NCBI RefSeq assembly: GCF_006716905.1
Contig: NZ_VFPV01000004.1
Location: 248,001 to 312,000 of the forward strand
Reading direction: 5' to 3'
DNA from: Acidovorax temperans
Lineage (GTDB): Bacteria > Pseudomonadota > Gammaproteobacteria > Burkholderiales > Burkholderiaceae_C
DNA: 64,000 nucleotides
Below the pieces are notes generated by a model, which worked only from the letters and a program-made list of their open reading frames with translations, did not search any database and was not told the DNA's origin. The position numbers and the translations under genes are program-made. This document shows, one piece after another, positions 8,157 through 20,250 of this stretch (position 1 is its first letter; every line of letters starts with the position of its first letter).

Positions 8157-9164
8157 TCAGCGCACAAGAAAACCGTTTCTCAGCGGGTCTCGGGCGTCCA
8201 GTACCCAGTTGCAAAACCCTGCAATGTAGGCGGTGCCTGAGATTTCAGGGATGACCGCATCAAAGTCGCCCACTTGGGTTTCGTGCATCACGCGGCCTTT
8301 GAACACGGTTCCGATCACGGATTCATTGACCAGCACATCGTCCTTACCCAGCAGGCCGCGCAGGTAAAGCTGTGCCACGCGCCCGCCCGTGCCCGAGCCG
8401 GTGGGGGAACGGTCTACCTCCCGGTCTGCAAACACGCAGCAGTTGGCCTGTGTGGAGCCTGGATGGCGCGGGGCTCCATCAATGATGGTGCCGTAGATGT
8501 GGTTGATTTCCGGGATGTGCGGGTGCACCACCGGGAAGGCGGCGTTGGCGGCGGCTTTCACCTCAGCGCCAAACTGCTTCAGCGTGTCGATGGAAGACTC
8601 GCGGATTGCCAGACCATGGGGCTGAGCGCTGGTGTAGAAGTAGAAGGCGCCGCCATAGGCAATGTCACCCGTCACCTCTCCAAAACTGGGCGTGGTGACT
8701 GTGACGTCGCGCCGGTAAATGAACGAGGGCACGTTGACGAAGCGCACGCCGTTGGCATGGGCTCCATCCCACTGCACAAAGGCTTCGATGAAGCCGCAGG
8801 GCGCATCGATGCCCACCCGTGTCTCGGGCTCGGTGCGTTGCACCCAGCCCAGCTCGACCGCCGCGGTGGCCAGGGCGATCACGCCATGCCCGCAGTGGTC
8901 GCTGTATCCCTCGTTGTGCAAGAAGATGACGCCAAAGTCTGCTGTGGGGGAGACGGGTGGCGTGAGGTAACCGCCGTACATGTCGGCGTGCCCACGGGGC
9001 TCGAACATCAGCGCCTGGCCGATGTCATCGGCATGCTCCAGCAGCCACGCGCGGCGTTCCACGATGGAGTGGCCGGGCAGCTTGGGCAGGCCCGAGGTGA
9101 CGATGCGAAACGGCTCTCCGCCGGTGTGCACTTCTACAGTGCTGATAGTGCGTGTGATCTGCAT
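8157..9164 (-). CDS. Probable trans-3-hydroxy-L-proline dehydratase (proline racemase family)
   Basis: 335-residue enzyme of the proline racemase superfamily. Two acid/base residues define subfamilies: racemases and 4-hydroxyproline epimerases have Cys/Cys, whereas trans-3-hydroxy-L-proline dehydratases have Cys/Thr. Here the first is Cys91 (SDHCGHG) and the second Thr254 (DRSPTGSGTGG), which points to dehydration of trans-3-hydroxy-L-proline to pyrroline-2-carboxylate. The downstream step fits the adjacent reductase. The start is the ATG at 9164 (MQITRTISTVEVHTGGEP); a longer upstream frame is not family-like. Annotation as 4-hydroxyproline epimerase is the alternative, less likely because of Thr254. 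Confidence 0.85.
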   Translation of the reverse strand: MQITRTISTVEVHTGGEPFRIVTSGLPKLPGHSIVERRAWLLEHADDIGQALMFEPRGHADMYGGYLTPPVSPTADFGVIFLHNEGYSDHCGHGVIALATAAVELGWVQRTEPETRVGIDAPCGFIEAFVQWDGAHANGVRFVNVPSFIYRRDVTVTTPSFGEVTGDIAYGGAFYFYTSAQPHGLAIRESSIDTLKQFGAEVKAAANAAFPVVHPHIPEINHIYGTIIDGAPRHPGSTQANCCVFADREVDRSPTGSGTGGRVAQLYLRGLLGKDDVLVNESVIGTVFKGRVMHETQVGDFDAVIPEISGTAYIAGFCNWVLDARDPLRNGFLVR

Positions 9165-9193
9165 GGTGAGTGTGGGGTAGTGCCGCAGTGATG

Positions 9194-10135
9194 TCAGGCG
9201 ATGCCCAGCGACGCCAGGGCCGCGCGCGCGGCTGCCAAGTCCCATGCCGCGGTGCCTACGCTCTTGAAGACAAACGCCTGCGAGCGGTCGGGATCTTCGC
9301 GCACGAGCTGCGCCAGAGCGTGCACGCGGCTCCACTCCACGCCAGCGCGCAGCAAGTCGCCAGCCTCGTGGCGTGCGCCAGCCGGGTCGTCGGCGTACAG
9401 CACGCTACCGTCCAGCGTGGTTTTGCCGATCTCTGCCATTTCGGGTTTGAAAGCACCTACGCCCACCACGACCCGGCCGGCCTGTGGCGGCTCGTCGTAC
9501 ACCGGTTCAGTGGCTGTGGTCAGGGTGATGACGGCATCAACGCCTTCAGGGATTCCTGCAGGGCAAGCCCGTACCGTGGCGGACCCTGCAAACCCGGCGC
9601 ACAGCGCCTGGGCGGTGGCGACCTGGCGGCTACGGACCCACACGGTGCAGTCGGGGTACAGGTCTTGCAGAGCTTGAATGTGGTGCCTGGCTTGCACGCC
9701 AGTGCCGATGAGCAGAACCTGCCGGGGTGCGTGGCCCAGCAGCCGATGGATGGCGACCATCGATACGGCCGCAGTGCGCCGCCCGGTGACCACGGGGCCG
9801 TCTAGCTGGCACAGCGGTTGGCCGGTGGCGGCTGCGCACACGGTCACGATGCCGTGGATGGTGGGCAGCTTCAATGCAGCGTTACCAGGGTGCACATTGA
9901 CCAGCTTGTGGATGCCAATGTCGTGCGAGGTGGCTGGCATGCTCAGCATCACGCCGCCTTGGCCCATGGGCACCACCATGCGCTCGGGGCTCAGGATCTT
10001 GCCCTCGCGGTATTCCACGGCAGCTGCTTCAATCGCCTTCGCCAGCGCAGCAAAAGGCAGTGCCTGTGCGGTGGCCTTGGCATCGCACACGGGCAAACGG
10101 TGGGTGGGCGAAGCCGTGGAAGTCGAGGCGGTCAT
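9194..10135 (-). CDS. Delta1-pyrroline-2-carboxylate reductase (ornithine cyclodeaminase/mu-crystallin family)
   Basis: 313-residue NAD(P)H-dependent reductase of the ornithine cyclodeaminase/mu-crystallin fold. The nucleotide-binding motif is LLIGTGVQARHHIQAL, and the family blocks GRRTAAVSM, VGAFKPEMAEI and VFKSVGTAAWDLAAA are present. In hydroxyproline pathways this family reduces pyrroline-2-carboxylate to L-proline. Its position 29 bases upstream of the Cys/Thr dehydratase supports that over ornithine deamination. The start is set at the ATG at 10135 (MTASTSTASP); an extension to 10195 is possible but not family-like. Confidence 0.85.
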   Translation of the reverse strand: MTASTSTASPTHRLPVCDAKATAQALPFAALAKAIEAAAVEYREGKILSPERMVVPMGQGGVMLSMPATSHDIGIHKLVNVHPGNAALKLPTIHGIVTVCAAATGQPLCQLDGPVVTGRRTAAVSMVAIHRLLGHAPRQVLLIGTGVQARHHIQALQDLYPDCTVWVRSRQVATAQALCAGFAGSATVRACPAGIPEGVDAVITLTTATEPVYDEPPQAGRVVVGVGAFKPEMAEIGKTTLDGSVLYADDPAGARHEAGDLLRAGVEWSRVHALAQLVREDPDRSQAFVFKSVGTAAWDLAAARAALASLGIA

Positions 10136-10483
10136 GGGTGGATCCGATCTTGGAGGGCGGCGGCAGCTTGAAGTCGTGCCGCGGTGAAGCGTCACAGGGG
10201 CGCTTCAGTGAATCAATGGCAAATTGGTTTTTTAGCACCCACTTGGGTCAGGTCAGCGTTTTACGGCTTGCTGCGCGTCAAAGTGGGTCAATTGCGGCAG
10301 GTTGTGGCGAAGTTCGCTTGAATTTTGGGCAAATTGTCATGATTCGGTGACGAAGCAATCCCTAGGGTTAGTCCCTAAATTAGCGGATGTTTCGCCACAG
10401 TGATGGCGCTACTGCAGAAAATATATTGGTCTGAATGGTGACTTCTTTCTACAATTTTTCAAAGCAGATCGGAAAAATTGGTA
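10136..10483. promoter_or_regulatory. Divergent promoter region with inverted repeat over the fadR-type start
   Basis: This AT-richer stretch separates the hydroxyproline operon (minus) from its presumed regulator (plus). A perfect 9-bp inverted repeat, CAATTTTTC (10452-10460) and GAAAAATTG (10472-10480) with an 11-base spacer, ends four bases before the regulator ATG at 10484 and covers its ribosome-binding region. It could be an autoregulatory operator for the GntR protein or an RNA hairpin limiting translation. Confidence 0.45.
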
Positions 10484-11206
10484 ATGAGTATTGACCATTC
10501 AGCGGATGAATTTCGACCCAGGCAGATTTACGAGCAGGTGGCCGAGCGCATACGCAGTTCGATCTTGAGCGGGGCGTTTTCGGCAGGATCGCGGCTTCCG
10601 TCCGAGCGCGAGCTGGCCCAGCGGCTGGGTGTGAGCCGCCCTGCGGTGCGGGAAGCCATTGGAGCGCTGCAAAACCTGGGTTTGGTGGTCACTCGCCATG
10701 GTTCGGGCACCTATGTGACGGCCCAGGGTGGGCTGGCGGGCGACACGCAGACCCCAGGCGGGCCGTCAGACTTCAGCCCGCTGAGCATTCTGGAAGTGCG
10801 TTTGCTCTTCGAACCTGCCTTGGCGCGGCGTGCAGCCCGCGGCGGAAAGCGAGATGCAGCCGCCGAGGAATATCTGCGCCGCATGGCAGAGGTGCGGGAC
10901 CTGAGCGACCCGCAGCAGCAAGCCTTGTGGTCGGAGTGCGACCGGCTGTTTCACCGGCAGATTGCCCTGATGGGTGGTGACGCACTGTGGGTCAGAATGG
11001 CCGACGAAATCGCCCGCAGCATGGACCAGCCCCTGTGGCGCAGGCTGTGCGGCGACGGCATTTGCGACCCCGAGCGCATTCCCCTGTATGTGGCCGAGCA
11101 CCGGCTGATCTACGAGGCCATCATCACGGGTGACGAGGATGCCGCCGCTTTTCTGGTGGAGCGCCATCTGCAGCGCGTGCGCAAGGACATCTCCACGCGC
11201 GAATAG
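10484..11206 (+). CDS. FadR-subfamily GntR transcriptional regulator
   Basis: 240-residue GntR/FadR regulator. The N-terminal winged helix is typical (IYEQVAERIRSSILSGAFSAGSRLPSERELAQRLGVSRPAVREAI, quoted in parts), and the C-terminal all-helical FCD effector domain runs from about residue 95. It is divergent from the hydroxyproline genes, so it probably represses them until a pathway intermediate binds. The ATG at 10484 is preferred over TTG at 10478; neither has a strong Shine-Dalgarno, and the region forms an inverted repeat. It ends 6 bases before the convergent gspE-like gene. Confidence 0.85.
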   Translation: MSIDHSADEFRPRQIYEQVAERIRSSILSGAFSAGSRLPSERELAQRLGVSRPAVREAIGALQNLGLVVTRHGSGTYVTAQGGLAGDTQTPGGPSDFSPLSILEVRLLFEPALARRAARGGKRDAAAEEYLRRMAEVRDLSDPQQQALWSECDRLFHRQIALMGGDALWVRMADEIARSMDQPLWRRLCGDGICDPERIPLYVAEHRLIYEAIITGDEDAAAFLVERHLQRVRKDISTRE

Positions 11207-11212
11207 GCCGCG

Positions 11213-13168
11213 TCAGAGGTTGCTGGCTGCCAGCACCTCGGACATGTCGGTCAAGCCGTGCAGCACTTTTTCAATGCCGTCCTGGCGCAGGGTCAGCATA
11301 CCGGCCGCCAAGGCGGTCTGGCGAATTTCTGCAGCCGAGGCGCGGCGGCGTATGTGCTGGCGGATGGCTTCGTCGCTGATCATCAATTCATGGATGCCCA
11401 TGCGTCCCCGGTAGCCGTGGCCCTCGCACTCCGGGCAACCCACGCGGCGCCAGAGCTGCAATTCGCCAGAACCCGCACCGTAGTTCTTGCGCCAGCGCTG
11501 AACCAGCGCCGCACGGCCTTCGGGGCTGTTGCCCGAGCCGCTGGGCAGGTACTGCGATGCCATGTCCAGCAGCGTTTCGTCGTCTGCCACCACGGGTTCG
11601 CGGCAAGCCCTGCACAGGCGCCGCACCAGGCGCTGCGCAAGGATGGCGAGCAGCGAATCCGAGAAGTTGAACGGGTCCAGGCCGATCTCCAGCAGCCGCG
11701 CAATGCTCTCGGGTGCCGAATTGGTGTGCAGGGTGGAGAGCACCAGATGCCCTGTGAGCGATGCTTCAATGGCGATGCGCGAGGTCTCCTCGTCGCGCAT
11801 TTCGCCGATCATGATGACGTCGGGGTCCGCACGTAAAAACGTGCGCATGGCGGCCGCGAAGGTCCAGCCGATGCGCGGGTTGACCTGCACCTGGCGCAGA
11901 CCACTCTGGGTGATTTCGATCGGGTCCTCGGCCGTCCAGATCTTGCGGCCAGCGGTGTTGATGTCGCTGATAACCGAGTGCAGCGTGGTGGTCTTGCCGC
12001 AGCCCGTGGGCCCCACCACCAGCACCAGGCCGTAAGGCTTGCGCACCATGTCACGCATGGCCTTCAGGTTGGCCGGTGTGAGCCCGATGGCATCCAGCGG
12101 CAAGGGCTTGGCGCCTGCCAGCAGCCGCAGCACCACATCCTCCAGGCCGCGCGAAGTGGGCACCGTGACGACCCGCAGCTCCACTGGTGGGCCTCCGAAG
12201 CGAGAGAAATCGATCTTGCCATCCTGGGGCTTGCGGTGCTCCGAGATGTCCATGTTGGCCATGATCTTGATGCGGGCCACCAAGGCATAGCGAAAGCGCG
12301 CGGGCAACTCCAGGTGGGGCACCAAGTCACCATCAATGCGCAAGCGAATGCGCACATTCAGGGGCGCAGGCTCGGTTTCGATGTGAATGTCGGAGGCACG
12401 GTGGGCAATGGCTTCGTTGATGACCGAGTTGATCAGCCGCACCAGCGTGTTGTCCGATTCACTCACCACATCGGTATCGGCCGTCTGGCTGTCTGGGGCC
12501 GAGTCGTTCAGGTCCTGTGCCAGTTCTTGCGATGTGGCGCGTGCGGTGGGCGGTGGGCGCACGCCGTCTTTGGTTCCACCAGCGACGATTTTTCCCCGCG
12601 GCGCATCAGAGGCATCGCCTGGGTGAACGCTGTAGGCCTTGGCGATGGCAGGAGCCAAAGTGCCCGGCGCGGCTTTGATCGGAATCAGCCGCCGTTGGGT
12701 CAGAAAGCGCAGCTCGCCGAGCAGCATCCGGTCGTACGGATCGGCCATGAGCAGCGCCAAGGATTCGTCGCGCACCAGCAGGGGTAGCACCGATTCGCGC
12801 TCTGCCACGGTGCGGGGCACCAAGGCCAGGGCATCAGGCTCTGGCTGCAGGTGGGCGGGGTCGACCATGTACTCGCCCAGCCAGGTGGAAATCACTTGCC
12901 GCAATTCGTTCTGGCTCAGGTCATGCTGCTCCACCAGGATCTGGCCAATCGGGCGTGCGTTGCCTTTGTCCCGTTCCTGCTGTTGGGTTTGCAAGCTGCT
13001 GGCCAGCGCGGTCGGCGTGATCAGCCCGGCATGCAGCAGCGCCTCCCCCAAATGGCGGGCCTTGCCAATGGCCGGGTGCGGCGTGGAAAGCAGCATCCAC
13101 AAGGCATCGGTGCTTGGTGGCTGGATGCATTGGGGCAGTGAGTCCTCAGTGTCTTTGGGGTAGGGCAT
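11213..13168 (-). CDS. GspE/PulE/PilB-family secretion or pilus ATPase
   Basis: 651-residue hexameric traffic ATPase. The N-terminal MshEN-like domain (residues about 40-190) is followed by the AAA core: Walker A GPTGCGKTTT, Asp box ADPDVIMIGEMRDEET, and His box GHLVLSTLHTNSA. A zinc-binding site follows (CRACREP with CPECEGHGYRGR). Such ATPases power type II secretion or type IV pilus assembly. No pilin, inner-membrane platform or secretin gene adjoins it, so it is an orphan whose partner machine lies elsewhere. It runs convergent to the GntR gene and 9 bases downstream of xthA on the same strand. Confidence 0.9.
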   Translation of the reverse strand: MPYPKDTEDSLPQCIQPPSTDALWMLLSTPHPAIGKARHLGEALLHAGLITPTALASSLQTQQQERDKGNARPIGQILVEQHDLSQNELRQVISTWLGEYMVDPAHLQPEPDALALVPRTVAERESVLPLLVRDESLALLMADPYDRMLLGELRFLTQRRLIPIKAAPGTLAPAIAKAYSVHPGDASDAPRGKIVAGGTKDGVRPPPTARATSQELAQDLNDSAPDSQTADTDVVSESDNTLVRLINSVINEAIAHRASDIHIETEPAPLNVRIRLRIDGDLVPHLELPARFRYALVARIKIMANMDISEHRKPQDGKIDFSRFGGPPVELRVVTVPTSRGLEDVVLRLLAGAKPLPLDAIGLTPANLKAMRDMVRKPYGLVLVVGPTGCGKTTTLHSVISDINTAGRKIWTAEDPIEITQSGLRQVQVNPRIGWTFAAAMRTFLRADPDVIMIGEMRDEETSRIAIEASLTGHLVLSTLHTNSAPESIARLLEIGLDPFNFSDSLLAILAQRLVRRLCRACREPVVADDETLLDMASQYLPSGSGNSPEGRAALVQRWRKNYGAGSGELQLWRRVGCPECEGHGYRGRMGIHELMISDEAIRQHIRRRASAAEIRQTALAAGMLTLRQDGIEKVLHGLTDMSEVLAASNL

Positions 13169-13177
13169 GGCAGAGGG

Positions 13178-13981
13178 TCAGAGCGCGAACTCGTATTCCA
13201 CAGTGATGGGCGCGTGGTCTGAAAACTTCTCGCCCTTGTAAATGGACTCTGTGCGCGCCAGCGCCGCCATGGCGGGTGTGGCCAAGTGGTAATCCAGCCG
13301 CCAACCCACGTTTTTGGCATACGCCTGGCCCCGGTTGCTCCACCATGTGTAGGCCGTGTCGGTGGTCGCAGGTTGTAACTGACGGTAAACGTCCACCAAT
13401 CCGCCGCCTTCGCCACTTGTGTCTAACAGTTTTGTCATCCAGGCACGCTCTTCTGGCAGGAAACCGCTGTTTTTCTGGTTACTGCGCCAGTTTTTCAGAT
13501 CGATGTTCTGGTGGGCAATGTTCACGTCGCCGCACAAGATGAACTCTCGCTGTGCCTTCAGTTGTAACAGATGGGGGTAAAACTCGGCCAGGAAGCGGAA
13601 CTTGGCCTGCTGGCGTTCCTCGCCGGAGGAGCCGCTGGGGAAATAGGCGCTCACGATCGACATCTTTCTCGATGGCGTGTCAAAGCGCAGCTCTACATAC
13701 CGGCCCTCGGCGTCGAATTCGGGCGAGTTGTAGCCCACCACCACCTCCGAAGGTTCGTGGCGCGTGTAGATACCCACGCCCGAATAACCCTTCTTCTGCG
13801 CAAAATGAAAGTGGCCTTTCAGCCCCGCCAGCACTTCGAAACGGGTGGCAATATCTGCAGCCTGGGCTTTGACCTCCTGCACACAAATACAATCCGGCCG
13901 CGTGGTGGCGATCCAGCTCTCCACGCCTTTGCTGGTGGCGGACCGAATGCCATTGAGGTTGAGGCTGGTTAATTTGAACAA
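13178..13981 (-). CDS. xthA: Exodeoxyribonuclease III
   Basis: 267-residue AP endonuclease/3'-5' exonuclease for base-excision repair. The family order of motifs is complete: [18 protein letters not shown] (catalytic Glu), [28 protein letters not shown] (Asp/Asn) and the C-terminal [12 protein letters not shown] (His). The start is placed at TTG 13981, giving a family-like N terminus and a GGGAAA Shine-Dalgarno. An in-frame ATG at 13993 would share bases with the divergent pyrE start codon and lacks a binding site. Confidence 0.9.
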   Translation of the reverse strand: MFKLTSLNLNGIRSATSKGVESWIATTRPDCICVQEVKAQAADIATRFEVLAGLKGHFHFAQKKGYSGVGIYTRHEPSEVVVGYNSPEFDAEGRYVELRFDTPSRKMSIVSAYFPSGSSGEERQQAKFRFLAEFYPHLLQLKAQREFILCGDVNIAHQNIDLKNWRSNQKNSGFLPEERAWMTKLLDTSGEGGGLVDVYRQLQPATTDTAYTWWSNRGQAYAKNVGWRLDYHLATPAMAALARTESIYKGEKFSDHAPITVEYEFAL

Positions 13982-13991
13982 GGAATTTCCC

Positions 13992-14690
13992 ATGGTGGAT
14001 GTTGGCGTGCAGGCCCCGAACGACGGCGTTTTGGCGCAGGATTTCGTACGTTTCGCCGTTGAATCGGGCGTTTTGCGGTTCGGGGAGTTCAAGACCAAGG
14101 CAGGTCGGATGAGCCCGTATTTCTTCAATGCGGGCCTGTTTGACGACGGAGCCAAGCTGGGCCGTCTCGCAGAATTCTATGCAAAAGCCCTGTTGGCCAG
14201 CGGAATCGAATTCGACATGATTTTTGGCCCCGCCTACAAGGGGATTCCGCTGGCCGCCACGGTGGCTGTAGAGCTGGCCCGCCTGGGGCGCAATGTGCCC
14301 TTTGCCTACAACCGCAAGGAAGCCAAGGACCACGGCGAAGGCGGCACGCTGGTGGGCGCGCCCCTCAAGGGCCGGGTGTTGATCGTGGACGATGTGATGT
14401 CGGCAGGCACTGCCGCGCGGGAGTCCATCGCCCTGATCAAGGCCGCCGGGGCCACACCGCACGCCGTGGCCATTGCGCTGGACCGCCAGGAGAAAGCCAC
14501 CGAGAACGGGGTGGACGTGGAGCACAGCGCGGTGCAGTACGTGCGCAACCAGCTGGGCATGCAGGTGTGTGCCATTGCCAAGCTGGCAGATTTATTGCTT
14601 TATCTCTCTAAAAATGGGGGGGCGGAGATGCGCGTCCATCACGAGCGGGTCTTTGCATATCGCCAAAAATATGGCGTGACTGAAGGATAA
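13992..14690 (+). CDS. pyrE: Orotate phosphoribosyltransferase
   Basis: 232-residue enzyme that converts orotate and PRPP to orotidine 5'-phosphate in pyrimidine synthesis. The PRPP-binding motif [17 protein letters not shown] is present, as are [19 protein letters not shown] at the N terminus and [11 protein letters not shown] in the core. AAGGAATTTCC places the start at the ATG at 13992. It is divergent from xthA with overlapping or almost touching starts, so the promoter must lie inside xthA coding sequence. A DUF4124 gene follows after 5 bases. Confidence 0.95.
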   Translation: MVDVGVQAPNDGVLAQDFVRFAVESGVLRFGEFKTKAGRMSPYFFNAGLFDDGAKLGRLAEFYAKALLASGIEFDMIFGPAYKGIPLAATVAVELARLGRNVPFAYNRKEAKDHGEGGTLVGAPLKGRVLIVDDVMSAGTAARESIALIKAAGATPHAVAIALDRQEKATENGVDVEHSAVQYVRNQLGMQVCAIAKLADLLLYLSKNGGAEMRVHHERVFAYRQKYGVTEG

Positions 14691-14695
14691 GGAAC

Positions 14696-15394
14696 TTGAA
14701 ACAATGGGCTGCAAGTGCAGGGGGCGTAGCGCTGTGGGCAGGGCTCACTGCGTTTGCCTTTGCACAGGCGCCTGCCGCAGGGCAGGGTATCTACACCTGC
14801 GTTGACAAGCATGGGCGCCGCATCACGGCGGACCGGCCCATCCAGGAATGTCTCGACCGCGAGCAGCGGGAGTTGAGTCCTTCGGGGATCACCCGTCGCC
14901 AGATTGGTCCTTCGCTGTCCGACACCGAGCGTGCGGCCCTTGAAGCCCAGCAGCGCAAAGAGGCTGAAGAGCGCGTGCGGGCCATCGAAGAAAAGCGCCG
15001 CGAGCGCGCGCTGGTGGCACGCTATCCCGACAAGGTCACCCACGACATCGAGCGCAATGCCGCCTTGCTGATCGTGGACGAAGTGACGGCCACTGCCGAG
15101 AAGCGCATTGTTGAGCTGCGTGAGCAGCGCAAGAAGCTGGACGTGGAGATGGAGTTCTACAAAAAGGACCCCAACAAGGCGCCCATGTCCTTGCGTCGCC
15201 AGATCGGTGAGAACGAAGACGGCGTTGCCGAGCTGCAGCGCTTCATCGCCGGCCAGGAACAGGAAAAGCGCAAGGTGCACCAGAAGTTCGATACCGAACT
15301 GGCCAAGCTCAAAGTGCTGTGGGAAATCCACAAACCCGTCACCCTGCCCGCAGCCTCTGGCGTGCAATCTGGCGCGGCTTCCACCGTTCGCTGA
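14696..15394 (+). CDS. DUF4124 domain-containing exported protein
   Basis: 232-residue protein with a signal peptide (ALWAGLTAFAFAQ), then the DUF4124 motif GIYTCVDKHGRRITADRPIQECL. The rest is a long charged, probably coiled-coil region (residues about 75-220, rich in Glu, Arg and Lys). The function of DUF4124 is unknown; its members are often periplasmic. Translation starts at TTG 14696 after an AAGGA; no in-frame ATG precedes the signal peptide. It is co-transcribed with pyrE (5-base gap) and ends at a strong terminator. Confidence 0.8.
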   Translation: MKQWAASAGGVALWAGLTAFAFAQAPAAGQGIYTCVDKHGRRITADRPIQECLDREQRELSPSGITRRQIGPSLSDTERAALEAQQRKEAEERVRAIEEKRRERALVARYPDKVTHDIERNAALLIVDEVTATAEKRIVELREQRKKLDVEMEFYKKDPNKAPMSLRRQIGENEDGVAELQRFIAGQEQEKRKVHQKFDTELAKLKVLWEIHKPVTLPAASGVQSGAASTVR

Positions 15395-15410
15395 TTGCGC
15401 ACAGCCCAAC

Positions 15411-15447
15411 AAAAAGCCCCTCTGGGCTGGGACCCGAGGGGCTTTTT
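15411..15447. terminator. Bidirectional intrinsic terminator between the pyrE operon and gatB
   Basis: AAAAAGCCCCTC (15411-15422) pairs perfectly with GAGGGGCTTTTT (15436-15447). The A-run and T-run on either side let it end both the plus-strand DUF4124 transcript and the convergent gatCAB transcript. Confidence 0.9.
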
Positions 15448-15500
15448 CAATGGTGCGGCGAGGCCAGGGCTCGGTTGTGCCCCAACCCTATGCACGGCAC

Positions 15501-16949
15501 TCAGGCCGACAGCTTGGCCCGCAGCAAATCGTTGACCTGCTGAGGGTTCGCCTTGCCCTTGCTGGCCTTCATGATCTGGCCCACCAGTGCGTTGAATGCC
15601 TTGTCCTTGCCTGCGCGGAACTGGGCCACGTTGTCGGCGTTGGCGGCAATCACCTCGTCGATGATCTTCTCCAGCGCGCCGGAGTCGTTCATCTGCTTGA
15701 GGCCCTTGGCTTCGATGATGGCGTCCACATCGGCCGACTCGCCCGTCCACAGCGCATCAAACACCTGCTTGGCTGCGTTGTTGGAGATGGTGCCGTCGGC
15801 AATGCGCGCAATCATGGCGGCGAGCTGAGCGGCAGTCACTGGCGCTGACTCAATGCTGGTTTCGCCCGCATTCAAGCGGCGAGACAGCTCGCCCATGATC
15901 CAGTTGCTGGCCAGCTTGGCCTGGCCGCAGGCCTTGGCTGTGGCTTCAAAGTAGGCCGCCATGGCCTTGCTCTGCGTGAGCGTGGTCGCGTCGTACTCGG
16001 GCAGCCCGTAGTCGGCCACAAAGCGGGCCGCCATGCTGCGGGGCAGCTCGGCCATCTGGGCGCGCTGCTCGTCGATCCAGGCTTGCGAGATCTGCAGTGG
16101 TGGCAGGTCTGGGTCGGGGAAGTAGCGGTAATCGGCCGCATCTTCCTTCGTGCGCATGGCGCGGGTCTCGCCCGTGTCGGGGTCGAACAGCACGGTGGCC
16201 TGCTGGATGGCGTGGCCGTCTTCGATCTGCTCGATTTGCCAGCGGATTTCGTAGTCAATCGCCTGCTGCATGAACTTGAACGAGTTCAGGTTCTTGATCT
16301 CGCGGCGGGTGCCCAGCGGTGCCCCAGGCTTGCGCACCGACACGTTGGCGTCGCAGCGGAAGCTGCCTTCCTGCATGTTGCCGTCGCAGATGCCGATCCA
16401 GGTCACGATCTTGTGCAGCTCTTTGGCGTACGCCACGGCTTCTTCGCTGCTGCGGATGTCGGGCTCGGTCACGATCTCTAGCAGCGGCGTGCCCGCGCGG
16501 TTCAGGTCGATGCCGCTTTGGCCAATGAAGTCTTCGTGCAGCGACTTGCCCGCGTCTTCTTCCAGGTGGGCGCGCACCAGGCGCACGGTCTTCTTCTCGT
16601 CACCCAGGAAGAACGACACCTCGCCGCCTTGCACCACCGGGATTTCAAACTGGCTGATCTGGTAACCCTTGGGCAGGTCGGGATAGAAGTAATTTTTGCG
16701 GGCAAAAATGCTTTCTGGCGCAATGTGGGAGCCGAGGGCCAGTCCTAATTTGATAGCGCACTCGACGGCCTTGCGGTTCATCACCGGCAGGGTGCCGGGC
16801 AATGCCAGGTCCACTGGGCTGGCCTGGGTGTTGGGCTCGGCGCCAAAAGCGGTGGGCGAGCGGCTGAAAATCTTGCTCTGCGTGGCCAGTTGGGCGTGGG
16901 TTTCAAAGCCGATGACGACTTCGTAACCGTGGATCAGTTTGGCAGACAT
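15501..16949 (-). CDS. gatB: Aspartyl/glutamyl-tRNA amidotransferase subunit B
   Basis: 482-residue GatB, which activates misacylated Glu-tRNA(Gln) or Asp-tRNA(Asn) for amidation using ammonia from GatA. Typical blocks: [58 protein letters not shown] and RCDANVSVR; the C-terminal YqeY-like domain is present. It is the last gene of the order gatC-gatA-gatB on the minus strand, separated from gatA by a 109-base gap filled by an intergenic repeat. Confidence 0.97.
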   Translation of the reverse strand: MSAKLIHGYEVVIGFETHAQLATQSKIFSRSPTAFGAEPNTQASPVDLALPGTLPVMNRKAVECAIKLGLALGSHIAPESIFARKNYFYPDLPKGYQISQFEIPVVQGGEVSFFLGDEKKTVRLVRAHLEEDAGKSLHEDFIGQSGIDLNRAGTPLLEIVTEPDIRSSEEAVAYAKELHKIVTWIGICDGNMQEGSFRCDANVSVRKPGAPLGTRREIKNLNSFKFMQQAIDYEIRWQIEQIEDGHAIQQATVLFDPDTGETRAMRTKEDAADYRYFPDPDLPPLQISQAWIDEQRAQMAELPRSMAARFVADYGLPEYDATTLTQSKAMAAYFEATAKACGQAKLASNWIMGELSRRLNAGETSIESAPVTAAQLAAMIARIADGTISNNAAKQVFDALWTGESADVDAIIEAKGLKQMNDSGALEKIIDEVIAANADNVAQFRAGKDKAFNALVGQIMKASKGKANPQQVNDLLRAKLSA

Positions 16950-16960
16950 GGATCTGTCCT

Positions 16961-17058
16961 TGCTATTAATAAGAGAGCTGTCTGCGCTTATCGTTTGCCG
17001 GGTTGAAGGACATTTGTACCTAAAACCTATTCAAACCAAGCGCAGGCAGCTATGAATT

Positions 17059-17060
<2 letters not shown>
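16961..17060. repeat. Intergenic palindromic repeat, two inverted half-copies between gatA and gatB
   Basis: TGCTATTAATAAGAGAGCTG with TGCGCTTA on the left, and AAGCGCAGGCAGCTATGAATTTCA on the right, are inverted versions of the repeat core seen about eleven times in the window. They bracket about 45 unique bases. The right half runs to the gatA stop codon. Confidence 0.75.
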
Positions 17061-18552
<1,492 letters not shown>

Positions 18553-18560
18553 GGCGGGGC

Positions 18561-18860
18561 TCACTCGATCACTTTGGGCACCAGGAACAGGCCGCGCTCT
18601 ACAGCGGGGGCGCTCTTCTGGTTGGCTTCGCGGTTGTTGGGCTCGCTGGCGATGTCATCGCGCAGGCGCAAGGCCACCGGCTGGATGGCTGCCACGGGGT
18701 GGGCCAACGGCTCAATCCCTTGGGTATCCACAGCCCGCATTTGCTCCACCACGTCGAAAAAACCGTTCAATTGCGTGAGCATGCGCTCACTTTCTTGAGG
18801 GGTAAGCTCCAGTCGCGCCAAATTGGCGATGCGACCAATGTCCTGAGGGGTCAGTGCCAT
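18561..18860 (-). CDS. gatC: Aspartyl/glutamyl-tRNA amidotransferase subunit C
   Basis: 99-residue stabilising subunit of GatCAB, wrapping around GatA. Family features: [34 protein letters not shown] at the N terminus, then the proline-containing loop GIEPLAHP and the C-terminal LFLVPKVIE. First gene of the minus-strand gat operon; it is divergent from mreB across a 216-base region that must hold both promoters. Confidence 0.93.
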   Translation of the reverse strand: MALTPQDIGRIANLARLELTPQESERMLTQLNGFFDVVEQMRAVDTQGIEPLAHPVAAIQPVALRLRDDIASEPNNREANQKSAPAVERGLFLVPKVIE

Positions 18861-19076
18861 AAGGAAAGTATTTGTCGGGATACCAGATGTAAAGCTGTGA
18901 TCCGGGTCATGCCGGAAGGAGTTATTCACAGGGGATGGGGTATTATCCCGGCTTTGCCGCATTACCCTTTTTTCAGCCGGTCATTGCGCGAAAAAAGCTA
19001 TATTTGCCCCCCCCACTCCCTGACACACCCGGCGACGGCAGGCCGACGCGCATGCCGTGCCTGAGAGGATTTTTGA

Positions 19077-20120
<1,044 letters not shown>

Positions 20121-20250
20121 TTTCTCAGTGCCAGGGCCGCCCCGGTGGGGGCGCTCTGGTCAATACGGCATGATCGCTGATGCTTCAATGCTTTGTGAAT
20201 CCACTGCAGTGATTCAACCCCTACGCGACCATTCCTGAGCACTGCCCTCT

